Assembly (NCBI RefSeq): GCF_000172555.1
Contig: NZ_ABOX02000001.1
Coordinates: 190,164 to 254,163 of the forward strand
DNA length: 64,000 bases
Direction of reading: 5' to 3'
Source of the DNA: Pedosphaera parvula Ellin514
Lineage (GTDB): Bacteria; Verrucomicrobiota; Verrucomicrobiia; Limisphaerales; Pedosphaeraceae
Positions 33,919-48,594 of this stretch are shown piece after piece. The first letter of the stretch is position 1, and every line of letters begins with the position of its first letter. The notes beneath the pieces were generated by a model. That model was not told the origin of the DNA and ran no database searches. It worked only from the letters and a program-made list of their open reading frames with translations. A program made the translations under genes and the position numbers.

Positions 33919-36900
33919 ATGAACTTTATTCGCGGAGGACTAGTGTTTGCGCTGGCGGTAGGTTGTGCGTTGGTACCTGCCTGCCAGGTTCGCGCGGCCA
34001 CAGGTGACCCCCTCCGGTCGGAGGGTTTGATCGTCCGGTCGTGGGGGGGCGAAACCGGCCTGCCTCAGAATACCATTAATTCCATTGTACAGACGCGAGA
34101 CGGCTATTTGTGGCTGGGCACGCGGGAGGGGTTGGCGCGCTTCGATGGCGTTCGGTTCACGGTATTTGGCTTGCGGGAGGGCTTGCAAAGCATTGATGTG
34201 CAGAGATTGTACGAAGATCGACAGGGGACGTTGTGGATTGGTACTGGCGGTGGCGGGTTGAGCCGATATGTGGCTGGGCGGATTGAAACCTTGGCGGTGC
34301 CATCGGGTCTGGCTACCAGCGATATTATCTCTGCTTTGGCCGAAGATGGCGCCGGGCGCCTCTGGGTGGGCACCCGGTCTGGTCTGATTCAATGGGATAG
34401 AGATCAGTTCATCCGCGACGAGGCTCTGGCTGGTCTGAGTCGCACAGCCATAAACGCACTCATGCCCGACCGGCACGGCGGGATGTGGATCGCCACGGCG
34501 AGACAGGGATTGTTTGAGTTGCGCAACGGCCAGCTTACTGAAAGCCGGGGACCGCCGGGTGATGAGAAGATTCTGGCCTACTGTCTGCTCGAAGATCAGG
34601 CTGGCAACATTTGGGCCAGTATTGGCAATGGAAAAGTGTTGTGCCGGCGGAGCGGCCAGTGGACGAGGTACGACGAAAGCCACGGGTTGCCGTTTGCGTA
34701 CGTGACGAGTCTGGCCGAGGAGGCTGATGGCACCATCTGGGCGGGGTCGCTCGATAATGGTCTTTATCGCTTCGAGGCGGGTCGGTTTTTTGCGGTCAGG
34801 AAAGAAAATGGTCTTTCCGCGAATGACATCCGTTCACTACGCCCTGACCGGGAGGGTAATCTCTGGGTCGGCACACGGACCGCCGGATTGAACCGGTTAA
34901 GTCACCGGAAGCTTGTTAGTTACGGCGCAGCAGAAGGGTTGACGAATGATTTTACGCGCTCGGTCGCGGAAACGGCTGATGGCACACTCTGGGTTTGCAC
35001 TTACGGCAGCGGGCTAAATTTGGGGGGACCCGGAGGATTCAAGCCGAGCCCTGAGGAACGCCAGCACGCCTTCGTGGATTCTGTCCTGGCAACCCAGGAC
35101 GGCAACCTTTGGTTCGGGGCCGGACGCGGGCTTTTCCATTTGCAGGACGGGAAACTGGTCAACAGTTACACTAATGAATCATGGGTGCATTCAGGGATGG
35201 TCACTGCGCTGTGTGATGATCGACAAGGAGGACTCTGGATAGGCACCTCGGAGAGCAGGTTGGTGCATTTTCAAAACGGTGAATTTGTGGAATTCCCCCA
35301 TCGAGTCGCTCGCGGACCTGTGATTGCGCTGGCGCAGCAAGCCGACGGGTTCCTGTGGGTGGGGTCCGAGGCTGGCGGATTGAAACGGGTGCGGCTGGGG
35401 GATGATTCCGTAATTTCGATTACCAACGGTTTGCTCAGCCAGGCGATCCGGACGCTCCATCTGGAGTCTGACAACACTCTTTGGATTGGGACAGCGGGTG
35501 GTGGTCTGAGCCGATTCCGCGACGGGCGTATTGCGAGCTTCACGACGCGACAGGGATTGTGGTCGGACACGATCTCCCAGATCGTGGAGGCTGATAATGG
35601 TGATTTCTGGTTGGGCTGCAGTCACGGGATTTTCCGGCTCGCAAAAAGTGAGCTGGATGTCCTGGGGAGCCGGAAGACCACTTTTGTTCATCCGAAGGTC
35701 TTCGGAGTGGACGACGGGATGCCGGCCGAAGAGTGCTCAAGCGGGTTTTGTCCGGCGGGCCTAAAGACCAAGGCGGGGTTGATTTGCTTCTCCACGGTTA
35801 AAGGCCTGGTTTTTGTGGATCCGAAAAAGCAGGAGACCGACAAGCCGCCGCCAAATGTGTTGCTGGAGGAGCTTCTGGTTAATGGCCAAAGGCGAACCGT
35901 GGAGTCCAGAACGATGGGCAGATTTGACAACCAGGTTGATTCCGCGTCCACCAATTCCCAGTTGCGCGGACACATATCCATTCCTCCGGGCGGCCGCGAA
36001 GTGGAACTGCATTATACGGCAATCAGCTTCGCTGCACCTGCGAACGTGCGCTTCCGCTATCAGTTGAAAGGTTTGGATCGCGACTGGGTTGAGTCCGGGG
36101 GACGGCGCGCGGCGAATTACCATCATATTCCTGCGGGGAGTTATATGTTCCGAGTCACCGCGTGCAACGCCGATGGCGTTTGGAGCGAGCCAAGCGCGGG
36201 CTTGGCGATCACTGTGGAACCTTATCTCTGGGAAACAACGTGGTTTCAGGTTTTGGCTGGGTTGGCAACTCTCGGCTGGCTCGCGGGAGTGGTGCGTTTG
36301 ATGGAGCGAAGGCGTTATCGACGCCGACTCGCGTTGCTGGAAATGCAACACGCCATCGAAAGGGAACGTTTGCGCATCTCCCAGGACATGCACGACGACG
36401 TCGGCAGCATCCTGACTCAAGTTTCGCAGCTCAGTGATCTGGGCCAGAGCGAAACGGGGGGCAAGTTGGCGGCCAATGTGCAGTTCGAGCGTATCGGCAG
36501 CCAGGCGCGTGCCGCCGTACAGGCGCTTGACGAGATTGTATGGGCGACCAATCCCAAAAACGACAATCTTCCCCAGTTCGCCGAGTATGTATGTCGATTT
36601 GCCGATGAATTTTTGGAGAACAGTGGCATGCGCTGCTGGCAGGAAGTTCCCACCGATCTGCCAAACCTGCCGCTCCGCGCCGACCTGCGACACAACGTCT
36701 TCATGGCCGTCAAAGAGGCCTTCAATAACATCGTGAAGCATTCCGGCGCAACGGAAGTCTGGCTGCGACTTGGGTTGGAGGACACCACAGTTCACCTGGG
36801 AATTGAGGACAACGGCCGCGGTTTCCTCCCGGACCAGACCGCACTGCGAGGTAACGGACTGGGCAACATGAAGATGCGCCTGGAGGAGTGCGGCGGGCGC

Positions 36901-36972
36901 ATGGAATTGATCAGCGCGCCAGCGAAACGCACAGGAATCAGGTTCATTTTTCCCCTGCCAAAAGCTGATTAA
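33919..36972 (+). CDS. Two-component propeller sensor histidine kinase
   Basis: A 1017-residue membrane kinase. A signal peptide (FALAVGCALVPACQVRA) is followed by about a dozen two-component-propeller blades (DGYLWLGTREGLARFDG, QGTLWIGTGGGGLSR and others), a Y_Y_Y domain (VELHYTAISFAAPANVRFRY), one transmembrane helix (FQVLAGLATLGWLAGVV), a HisKA_3 domain with phosphoacceptor His825 (SQDMHDDVGS) and a HATPase with DNG at 964-966. Such hybrid-like sensors bind sugars or polymers outside and signal inside. The regulator gene follows 39 nt later. Start chosen at the ATG that gives a signal peptide. Confidence 0.88.
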   Translation: MNFIRGGLVFALAVGCALVPACQVRAATGDPLRSEGLIVRSWGGETGLPQNTINSIVQTRDGYLWLGTREGLARFDGVRFTVFGLREGLQSIDVQRLYEDRQGTLWIGTGGGGLSRYVAGRIETLAVPSGLATSDIISALAEDGAGRLWVGTRSGLIQWDRDQFIRDEALAGLSRTAINALMPDRHGGMWIATARQGLFELRNGQLTESRGPPGDEKILAYCLLEDQAGNIWASIGNGKVLCRRSGQWTRYDESHGLPFAYVTSLAEEADGTIWAGSLDNGLYRFEAGRFFAVRKENGLSANDIRSLRPDREGNLWVGTRTAGLNRLSHRKLVSYGAAEGLTNDFTRSVAETADGTLWVCTYGSGLNLGGPGGFKPSPEERQHAFVDSVLATQDGNLWFGAGRGLFHLQDGKLVNSYTNESWVHSGMVTALCDDRQGGLWIGTSESRLVHFQNGEFVEFPHRVARGPVIALAQQADGFLWVGSEAGGLKRVRLGDDSVISITNGLLSQAIRTLHLESDNTLWIGTAGGGLSRFRDGRIASFTTRQGLWSDTISQIVEADNGDFWLGCSHGIFRLAKSELDVLGSRKTTFVHPKVFGVDDGMPAEECSSGFCPAGLKTKAGLICFSTVKGLVFVDPKKQETDKPPPNVLLEELLVNGQRRTVESRTMGRFDNQVDSASTNSQLRGHISIPPGGREVELHYTAISFAAPANVRFRYQLKGLDRDWVESGGRRAANYHHIPAGSYMFRVTACNADGVWSEPSAGLAITVEPYLWETTWFQVLAGLATLGWLAGVVRLMERRRYRRRLALLEMQHAIERERLRISQDMHDDVGSILTQVSQLSDLGQSETGGKLAANVQFERIGSQARAAVQALDEIVWATNPKNDNLPQFAEYVCRFADEFLENSGMRCWQEVPTDLPNLPLRADLRHNVFMAVKEAFNNIVKHSGATEVWLRLGLEDTTVHLGIEDNGRGFLPDQTALRGNGLGNMKMRLEECGGRMELISAPAKRTGIRFIFPLPKAD

Positions 36973-36992
36973 GGTTCTGCCCGTCTCACATC

Positions 36993-37002
36993 AATGTGGT
37001 AT
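36993..37002 (+). promoter_or_regulatory. Partial motif AATGTGGTAT at the regulator start
   Basis: The ten bases AATGTGGTAT lie 10 bp before the regulator's preferred start codon. They match the first ten bases of the 13-mer found upstream of two target genes. The position would allow autoregulation. Confidence 0.4.
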
Positions 37003-37011
37003 GGTGGCCAG

Positions 37012-37689
37012 ATGCCAAAAAGGTATATGAGTCGTCGAGTGAATAAAACGATCCAAGTGGCCCTCGTGGAGGACGATGCAGGCGTGCGCGCCAACCTCGC
37101 CAGCATGATCGACTGCGCGCCTGGCTTTCAGTGCCGTGGAGCGTATCCCGACGCGATGACTGCGCTCAAAGGCATCCCAGCCAACCGCCCCGATGTCGTC
37201 CTGATGGACATCAACATGCCTGGCATGCTGGGCACGGAGTGCGTGAGCCGACTTAAGAATGTGGCCCCCACGCTGCCTGTGCTGATGCTCACGGTTTACG
37301 ACGACAGCGAGCAGATTTTTAAATCCCTCATGGCCGGTGCCACGGGCTACTTGCTTAAGCGGACGCCCAAGGACAAGCTCCTGGAAGCAATTCGTGAGAT
37401 CGCGAGTGGCGGAGCTCCAATGTCGCGACAAATTGCGCGCCGAGTTGTCCAGTTTTTCCAGGAGATCAAGCAGGAGCCGAAAGAAATTACGCGCGCACCA
37501 GAAATAAAGAGTCTGACGGAACGCGAGGAACAGGTCCTGGCGCTGCTGTCCAAGGGGCATGCTTACAAGGAAATTGCAGACCTGCTGAATATCAGCTTCG
37601 AAACGGTGCGCACCCATGTGCGCACCATTTATGACAAGCTGCACGTCCATAGCCGGACCGAAGCCACCCTCAAGTATCTCGGCCGATAA
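37012..37689 (+). CDS. LuxR/NarL-family response regulator
   Basis: A 225-residue regulator. The receiver holds Asp66 in VLMDINMPG, the acidic pocket VALVEDD and the conserved Lys in YLLKRTP; the output domain is a LuxR-type HTH (SLTEREEQVLALLSKGHAYKEIADLL, NISFETVRTHVRTIYDKL). Partner of the upstream kinase. Start at 37012 (MPKRYM) is preferred to the ATG at 36994 because that codon lies inside the AATGTGGTAT motif, which would then lie upstream as a possible autoregulatory site. Confidence 0.88.
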   Translation: MPKRYMSRRVNKTIQVALVEDDAGVRANLASMIDCAPGFQCRGAYPDAMTALKGIPANRPDVVLMDINMPGMLGTECVSRLKNVAPTLPVLMLTVYDDSEQIFKSLMAGATGYLLKRTPKDKLLEAIREIASGGAPMSRQIARRVVQFFQEIKQEPKEITRAPEIKSLTEREEQVLALLSKGHAYKEIADLLNISFETVRTHVRTIYDKLHVHSRTEATLKYLGR

Positions 37690-37725
37690 TCTGGTGCGAG
37701 GCTATCCAAATTGAGGGGTACCAAG

Positions 37726-37738
37726 AATGTGGTATTCA
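37726..37738 (+). promoter_or_regulatory. Candidate regulator site AATGTGGTATTCA, copy 1
   Basis: This 13-mer lies 156 bp before the pseudopilin gene that opens the DUF3472 cluster. With the preceding G it forms the dyad GAAT-GTGGT-ATTC. The same 13-mer, on the other strand, precedes the LamG gene at 51354. It may be the binding site of the adjacent LuxR-type regulator. Confidence 0.5.
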
Positions 37739-37893
37739 CACCAAGCATCACGCCTGCGATAAATGGGGGAAATAATTGAACCCGGCCATGCAGTTCGACT
37801 TAAGTCACGCCGGGGCAAAACAGATCTGGGAAAGAGGATTGCGACCGAAAGGTTTCCTGACGCCTTGCTCCGATTAACGCTAACAACCTATCT

Positions 37894-38691
37894 ATGAAAC
37901 AAAAGTTCATTTCCCCCAAGGTTAAAGACGTTTGCCCTTCGTCCTTGCCACCGGATGCCTTCACCCTGATAGAGTTGCTGGTGGTCATCGCCATCATCGC
38001 CATTTTGGCCGGGATGCTCCTGCCGGCGTTGGCAAGCGCCAAGGAGAAGGCGCAACGCACGCAGTGCGTCAACAACAACAAGCAACTCGGCCTCGCCACA
38101 CACTTGTATGCAAACGACAACCTGGACAAAATGCCTTATCCGAATTGGAACCCGGCGTGGGTCGCGGGCTGGCTTTACGATCCCAAAACTGCGTCCGCAC
38201 CGCCGAACCTCAGCATTGCCCCTTACAATGTAAATCCAATCTTGGCCTACCAGGACGGCCAGCTTTGGCAGTTCATCAAGAACATGGCAATTTACCGGTG
38301 TCCGCTGGATAAAACCAACACGGCTCTCTTCACCCAACGCGCCAACAAGTTGTCCACGTACGTGGAGAACGGCGCGATTTGCGGCTACGGAGGTCTTGCA
38401 CCTGCTGGAACCACCTACAAACTGACTGATTTCAGGCAGGACGCTTTTATGATGTGGGAACCAGACGACACCACCAGCTCGTTCGGTGCGCAGGTTTACG
38501 GCGATGCCGCCAGTTTCCCCAATCCAGCGATCGACGGAGGGTTGGGCAAGCGCCACGGCAAGGCGGGTGGCATAGCGCTCAATGTTAGCGGCAGCGTGCA
38601 ATTCATCAAGTATGCGGCCTGGCTTGCTGAGTCGAACGATCCCAACAAGAACAGGCTCTACTGCAATCCAGGAACCGACAACGGTCGTTGA
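37894..38691 (+). CDS. Prepilin-type pseudopilin (type II-secretion-like)
   Basis: A 265-residue protein with the N-methylation/cleavage segment [20 protein letters not shown] and an Ala-rich helix ([20 protein letters not shown]), then a strand-rich C-terminal part with several Trp residues. This is the abundant verrucomicrobial/planctomycete form of type IV-pilin-like proteins. It lies 3 nt before the 1843-residue gene and so is co-transcribed with it, suggesting that it assists secretion or assembly of these proteins. Confidence 0.85.
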   Translation: MKQKFISPKVKDVCPSSLPPDAFTLIELLVVIAIIAILAGMLLPALASAKEKAQRTQCVNNNKQLGLATHLYANDNLDKMPYPNWNPAWVAGWLYDPKTASAPPNLSIAPYNVNPILAYQDGQLWQFIKNMAIYRCPLDKTNTALFTQRANKLSTYVENGAICGYGGLAPAGTTYKLTDFRQDAFMMWEPDDTTSSFGAQVYGDAASFPNPAIDGGLGKRHGKAGGIALNVSGSVQFIKYAAWLAESNDPNKNRLYCNPGTDNGR

Positions 38692-44226
<5,535 letters not shown>

Positions 44227-44396
44227 TCGACACGTATCATTTGGAAATGTGGAGCAGTTTTGGTTAACGACAATGAATTGCATTAAATCATGAAAGCATT
44301 GATTAAAAAAGAGTGTAAGCCTGAAGGCGGCAGTATGGAGCACGGCGGCAAAAGTGCCATGCTGAGCGGTCAATCGGGCAAAGCAATTCTAAACTG

Positions 44397-45656
44397 ATGA
44401 TGAAAATCTGGACTTTTATTTTTCTTCTGGCCCTCACCGGATGCGCAGCGGAGGCCAAAGCGGAACTGCGTGTTCCTGCATTCACCGCTTATCTTGACCC
44501 GGATCCCGAAGGCGCGAGCGTCTCGCGTGGCTCCGGCATTACCGCCTGGCAGGACCCGGCGCTCAAGGTGCTCTGGTTTGGCGAGATCAAGCATTCGGGC
44601 AAATTGGAATGCTCGCTTACGTTGCGGTTGGCGGCCAGCGCTGAAACTAAATTGCGGCTTACCGTTGCCGGTCAGTCGCGTGAGGCTTCGGTCAAGGGGG
44701 CAGGTGAAAAACTGGTTCGCATAAGCTTCGAGCCTTTCGATGTCACGACTCCTGGTTATCAGCGTTTTACACTGGAGTCACTTAATAAAGCTGGCGAGCC
44801 TTTCGGTGACCTCGAAGCCCTCATACTCGCGGGCCCGGCCACAGAGGAGGCACATTTCAATCTCGAACCGCGCCGGAATGCGGCCTCGGTACATCTGGTG
44901 TATCCGGTGCCGGAGCAGACCAAGGTCGAAGCATTTTATTGCGAGGTAACGGCCCTTGAAGAACCGCTCTGGTCCTACTACATGGCCTGCGGCTGGAACC
45001 GCGGTTATTTCGGAATGCAAGTCAACAGCCCAACCGAGCGCCGCATTATTTTCAGCGTTTGGGATAGTGGGAGCAAAGAGATGAACCGCAGCAATGTGGA
45101 TGCTGAAAACCGGGCGACACTTGTGGCCAAGGGCGAGAAGGTCGATGCCGGAGATTTTGGAAACGAAGGCACTGGTGGCCACAGCCATTTGGTTTATCCC
45201 TGGAAGACTGGTGAGAAACAGCGGTTCATCGTTACAGCCAAAGCCGTCGATGCAACCCACACAATTTATTCCGGCTACTTTTTTCATCCAGAGAGGAAGG
45301 AATGGCTGCTTATCTCGAGTTGGCGGGCACCAAAGGCCGGCGGCTATTTGCGGGGACTTTACAGCTTCAGTGAGGATTTCAATGGCGTTAATGGACATGT
45401 GCGCCGCAAAGCGCTTTATGGCAATCAATGGGTGCGCTCGACTGACGGTCAGTGGCTCGAACTAACCACCGCCACCTTCAGTCACGACTCGACCGGCAAG
45501 GCCGATCGCCTTGACCGCTTTATGGGCGTCGAGGATGGCCAGTTTTTCCTAGCACAGGGCGGCTTTGTTCCCGGCTTCACAAAGTTCGGCGAGAAATTCG
45601 CCCGCCCGGCCACCGGCAAGGCGCCCTCGGACCTGATGTTGCCGCAGTTGCCATGA
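44397..45656 (+). CDS. DUF5077/DUF3472-domain lipoprotein
   Basis: A 419-residue exported protein. A lipoprotein signal (FIFLLALTGCA) is followed by a DUF5077-like domain (AFTAYLDPDPEGASVS, then LRLTVAGQSRE), and a DUF3472 domain with the well-kept motifs CGWNRGYFGMQVNS, FSVWDSG, GEKVDAGDFGNEGTGGHSH and GLYSFSEDFNGVNGH. The DUF3472 core is thought to be a carbohydrate-active or binding domain, without proven activity. It overlaps the next gene by ATGA. Confidence 0.85.
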   Translation: MMKIWTFIFLLALTGCAAEAKAELRVPAFTAYLDPDPEGASVSRGSGITAWQDPALKVLWFGEIKHSGKLECSLTLRLAASAETKLRLTVAGQSREASVKGAGEKLVRISFEPFDVTTPGYQRFTLESLNKAGEPFGDLEALILAGPATEEAHFNLEPRRNAASVHLVYPVPEQTKVEAFYCEVTALEEPLWSYYMACGWNRGYFGMQVNSPTERRIIFSVWDSGSKEMNRSNVDAENRATLVAKGEKVDAGDFGNEGTGGHSHLVYPWKTGEKQRFIVTAKAVDATHTIYSGYFFHPERKEWLLISSWRAPKAGGYLRGLYSFSEDFNGVNGHVRRKALYGNQWVRSTDGQWLELTTATFSHDSTGKADRLDRFMGVEDGQFFLAQGGFVPGFTKFGEKFARPATGKAPSDLMLPQLP

Positions 45657-46651
45657 CGAGACGGAGAACGAACCTGTATATTCCTATGCAAAAACTGATC
45701 ATCATTACGAGTTGGTGCCTGTGGACCATGGCCTGCGCCGGCGCGGTTGCTCAGGGTGAGGCGGAGGATTCTTGCACGCAGCCTTCACCCGAAGCAATGG
45801 CCCAGGCGGCCGGGGTAATACTGCCGCACCAACCGTGGCATGTGGCGAACATCTGGTGGGAATTTCAGAAGCCCATCGAGCATTTTGAATCACTGGAGGT
45901 GGATGTGACCATCGACCGTGACGTTCCCTCAACCTATAATCTCTATGTCTCGCCTTGCGGTCTGGCCCGGATTAACGGGAAAGATTTTTACGGCGGTCTC
46001 CAGTCAAATATCAACGGGTGGCGCGACGCGACGAATCACTCGCGTATGCATCCCGGCAAGGGTGCCATCTTCTCCCGTTGGTCCAGCGACAAGAAAACGC
46101 CCGTTGGTTTGGACAACGTGCGCACTGCCGGGCCAGATTGCCTCGTCGAGAGCGCTGGTTACGAAGGCGAGTTCGCCAGTGTTCGGCGTCCCTTTGCCTG
46201 GACTAAGGGCACCTATACGTATCAGATACTCAAGGCCGGGACGGAAGTGACCGATGGTCAGACCAACACGTGGTTCACCTGCAAGCTGAAAGATGCAGCC
46301 GGTGAAGTGCATGAGGTTGGGAGCCTTCGTTTCGAGGGCGCCGACTTTACTTACTGGGAGAGACATTCCGCATTCGTCGAAGTGTATAGCACGGAAAAGA
46401 TCCCGCATTCCGGAATTCCCAAAGTGAATGTGGCGTTCAGCTGGCCGCGTGTGAATGGCCAAAAGCCCGCCCTGAAACGGGCTCATGCCTATTACCCCAG
46501 CAAAACCGGCCCGGCTTCGCCCGACTGCGCGTTGATCAAGAGCGACGGAGAAAACGTTCGTGTGGAGGTGGGACCCATCTTCCGCCGGGACGAGGCCCAA
46601 CGCCGCCATGACTTGTCCCTCAAATTGGGAGGAGTGGAAAATCACCCGTAG
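45653..46651 (+). CDS. Secreted divergent DUF3472-like protein
   Basis: A 332-residue secreted protein whose start overlaps the previous stop (ATGA). A second ATG at 45689 gives a cleaner signal peptide (LIIITSWCLWTMACAGAVA). The body follows the same strand order as DUF3472: NLYVSPCGLARINGKDFYGG, IFSRWSSD, EGEFASVRRPFAWTKGTYTY and SLRFEGADFTYW. It lacks the strictly conserved GDFGNEGTGGHS block of its neighbour. It is probably the third member of the cluster, but distant. Confidence 0.65.
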   Translation: MTRRRTNLYIPMQKLIIITSWCLWTMACAGAVAQGEAEDSCTQPSPEAMAQAAGVILPHQPWHVANIWWEFQKPIEHFESLEVDVTIDRDVPSTYNLYVSPCGLARINGKDFYGGLQSNINGWRDATNHSRMHPGKGAIFSRWSSDKKTPVGLDNVRTAGPDCLVESAGYEGEFASVRRPFAWTKGTYTYQILKAGTEVTDGQTNTWFTCKLKDAAGEVHEVGSLRFEGADFTYWERHSAFVEVYSTEKIPHSGIPKVNVAFSWPRVNGQKPALKRAHAYYPSKTGPASPDCALIKSDGENVRVEVGPIFRRDEAQRRHDLSLKLGGVENHP

Positions 46652-46785
46652 GCGCAAGCCATGGCCTGCTCATTTAACAGCATTTGGAAACCCACTCTTC
46701 CGCCCCTCCGCGCTCAACCACTCCCGGTGAATGGGAGCGAACGCGCAATCGGCGTTAATGCCAGATGTTCCTTCGTAGATGCCGG

Positions 46786-48372
46786 TCAGGCATTGTATCC
46801 GAACTTTTGGCAATAGGGTGCCAATCGGTCCATGATCGGCGCCAGCGCCTCCGCGTAACGTTCCCACCGCCCCACCGCCCGCTGATAAATTGGCTGGGTC
46901 ACATCATGGTAGGTAGGCGCGAACAGGAATTTGCGGCGAGCAGTCTCATGGTGTCGCCCCTGGTCGGGGTGCCATGCCAAACCCAGAAACTCGGTAACCT
47001 TCCGGCCCTCCGTTTCCAGGCTGCCAACCACGTCCTCGTAACGAGTTTCAATCCAGTCAAAGCCACCCAACTCCCGCATCCGCAGCCAGACATCCATCAG
47101 ATCGGCATAATGCTTGGCAGTGCGCTCCAGACTCAGAAAGTTTGCGTTTGTGGCGTTGAGCATGATGTTCAGAAAAAAGCAACTGATCACCACATCGCGT
47201 GGATCGCGCAACGCAATAATCACTTTCAATTCCGGGAAGACCCGCAGCCAGACTGGCAACATCATGGTTAGTGAAGGATTCTTGTCCAACAATACGGGCG
47301 CCGTCGGCTCGCCCGTTACTTCTCGCAACAGGCTCCTGACGTAACGTTGCCGCAGCCCTTCACAACGACCAGCCGGAAACGTATCCAAAACGCCTAACTG
47401 GCCTTTGCCCGATGAGGGTGGGAGGGGAATGTGAGTGGCTACCTCCTGATGGAATGCCACCGGTTCATCAAAGGCGAGCACTTCCGGATGTGCATCCAGG
47501 ATTTGCTCCAGCAATGTGGTGCCGCTGCGTGGATGACCGCCGAGAAACGCGATCTGGTGGCGAATCGTTGAAGCTGGCATCTCCCGACGCCACCGTTGAA
47601 GATTGTTGGGTGTCAGGCTCGCCAGCAAGTCACGGCGTCGTTGATCCGCCTGATCGTAATGCCGCTCAAGCAATGCTATGTCTGTGAGCTGCCGCACCTG
47701 CGACTTGGCTTCATTCAGCCAGCGCATGGCTTCGGTGAATTGCCCCAATTCGTCCAGCACAACGCCCAGCAGATGACGGCTGGCGTACTTGACGTAAGGA
47801 TACCGCGGACCGTCCTTGATCAAATCGCGCAGGGCGGTTTCCGCTTCGGCATATTGTTTGCGCCTATGCAGCAAAAAGGCTCGAAAATATCTGGCCTGAT
47901 CATCGCGCGGATGGCGCGCCAGACATTCGGTGACGGCGTTCCAGGCATCCTCCAACCGGCGTTCCTTCTCCAACCACACGGCGAGGTTGATGCGTGCATC
48001 CACTGAATCCGGATCCACCGCCACCGCCCGCTCGTAGCAGGCGCGGGCATCATCCAGTTGCCGCAGCCCCTGGTATTGCTGGCCAACCATGCCCAGCAGG
48101 GAGGCGTTGTTCGGCGCCAGTTCGACAGCGCGACGATAGGCCGTGTTGGCGAGTGGAAAATCCAACTCACCTGACGCCGCGTTGCCCAGTTCGAACCAAA
48201 GCTCGGCCACGGCGGGAAAACGTTTCACCAGATCACGATAGCCGTTCAAGGCCGGACCGTGGCGGCCTCCGAGCAATTGCTCCTGCGCTTGACGCCAGCG
48301 GGCGAGGTCGCGCGGCGAATTTTGTAGCTGTGTCAATGTGCCATGCATATGAATGTCGCATTCGAAATTCAT
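46786..48372 (-). CDS. TPR-sulfotransferase fusion
   Basis: 528 residues. The first half consists of TPR repeats (WFELGNAASGELDFPLANTAYRRAVELAP and similar). The second half is a PAPS-dependent sulfotransferase with the 5'-phosphosulfate loop GHPRSGTTLLEQIL and the 3'-phosphate motif ALRDPRDVVISCFF. It would sulfate a glycan, lipid or protein. It is alone on the minus strand, ending 134 bp from the DUF3472 cluster. A secreted sulfatase lies 8.5 kb to the right. Confidence 0.88.
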   Translation of the reverse strand: MNFECDIHMHGTLTQLQNSPRDLARWRQAQEQLLGGRHGPALNGYRDLVKRFPAVAELWFELGNAASGELDFPLANTAYRRAVELAPNNASLLGMVGQQYQGLRQLDDARACYERAVAVDPDSVDARINLAVWLEKERRLEDAWNAVTECLARHPRDDQARYFRAFLLHRRKQYAEAETALRDLIKDGPRYPYVKYASRHLLGVVLDELGQFTEAMRWLNEAKSQVRQLTDIALLERHYDQADQRRRDLLASLTPNNLQRWRREMPASTIRHQIAFLGGHPRSGTTLLEQILDAHPEVLAFDEPVAFHQEVATHIPLPPSSGKGQLGVLDTFPAGRCEGLRQRYVRSLLREVTGEPTAPVLLDKNPSLTMMLPVWLRVFPELKVIIALRDPRDVVISCFFLNIMLNATNANFLSLERTAKHYADLMDVWLRMRELGGFDWIETRYEDVVGSLETEGRKVTEFLGLAWHPDQGRHHETARRKFLFAPTYHDVTQPIYQRAVGRWERYAEALAPIMDRLAPYCQKFGYNA

Positions 48373-48538
48373 CCCGAATTCCGGCCCGGGACGCCGGAAA
48401 CCTTTTGACCTTTATACGATCTTTGCTGGTTATGGCGATGATCCGCGACTCTAAACTAGTATCTTAAGTTTGTTCGGCCCAAGGTCAATGATTCAAATGC
48501 TCCCATTCACCGCATTCCCGTTTCCTGGGAATGAGAAA

Positions 48539-48560
48539 GGCCGGGAGTTGCCTCCCGGCC
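48539..48560 (-). terminator. Intrinsic terminator of the LamG gene
   Basis: A 9-bp stem GGCCGGGAG/CTCCCGGCC with a 4-nt loop, followed on the minus strand by TTTCTCATT, 35 bp past the LamG stop codon. Confidence 0.8.
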
Positions 48561-48594
48561 GCGTGTTTTCCTGGCAGGTGTTCTTCGCGTCGAA

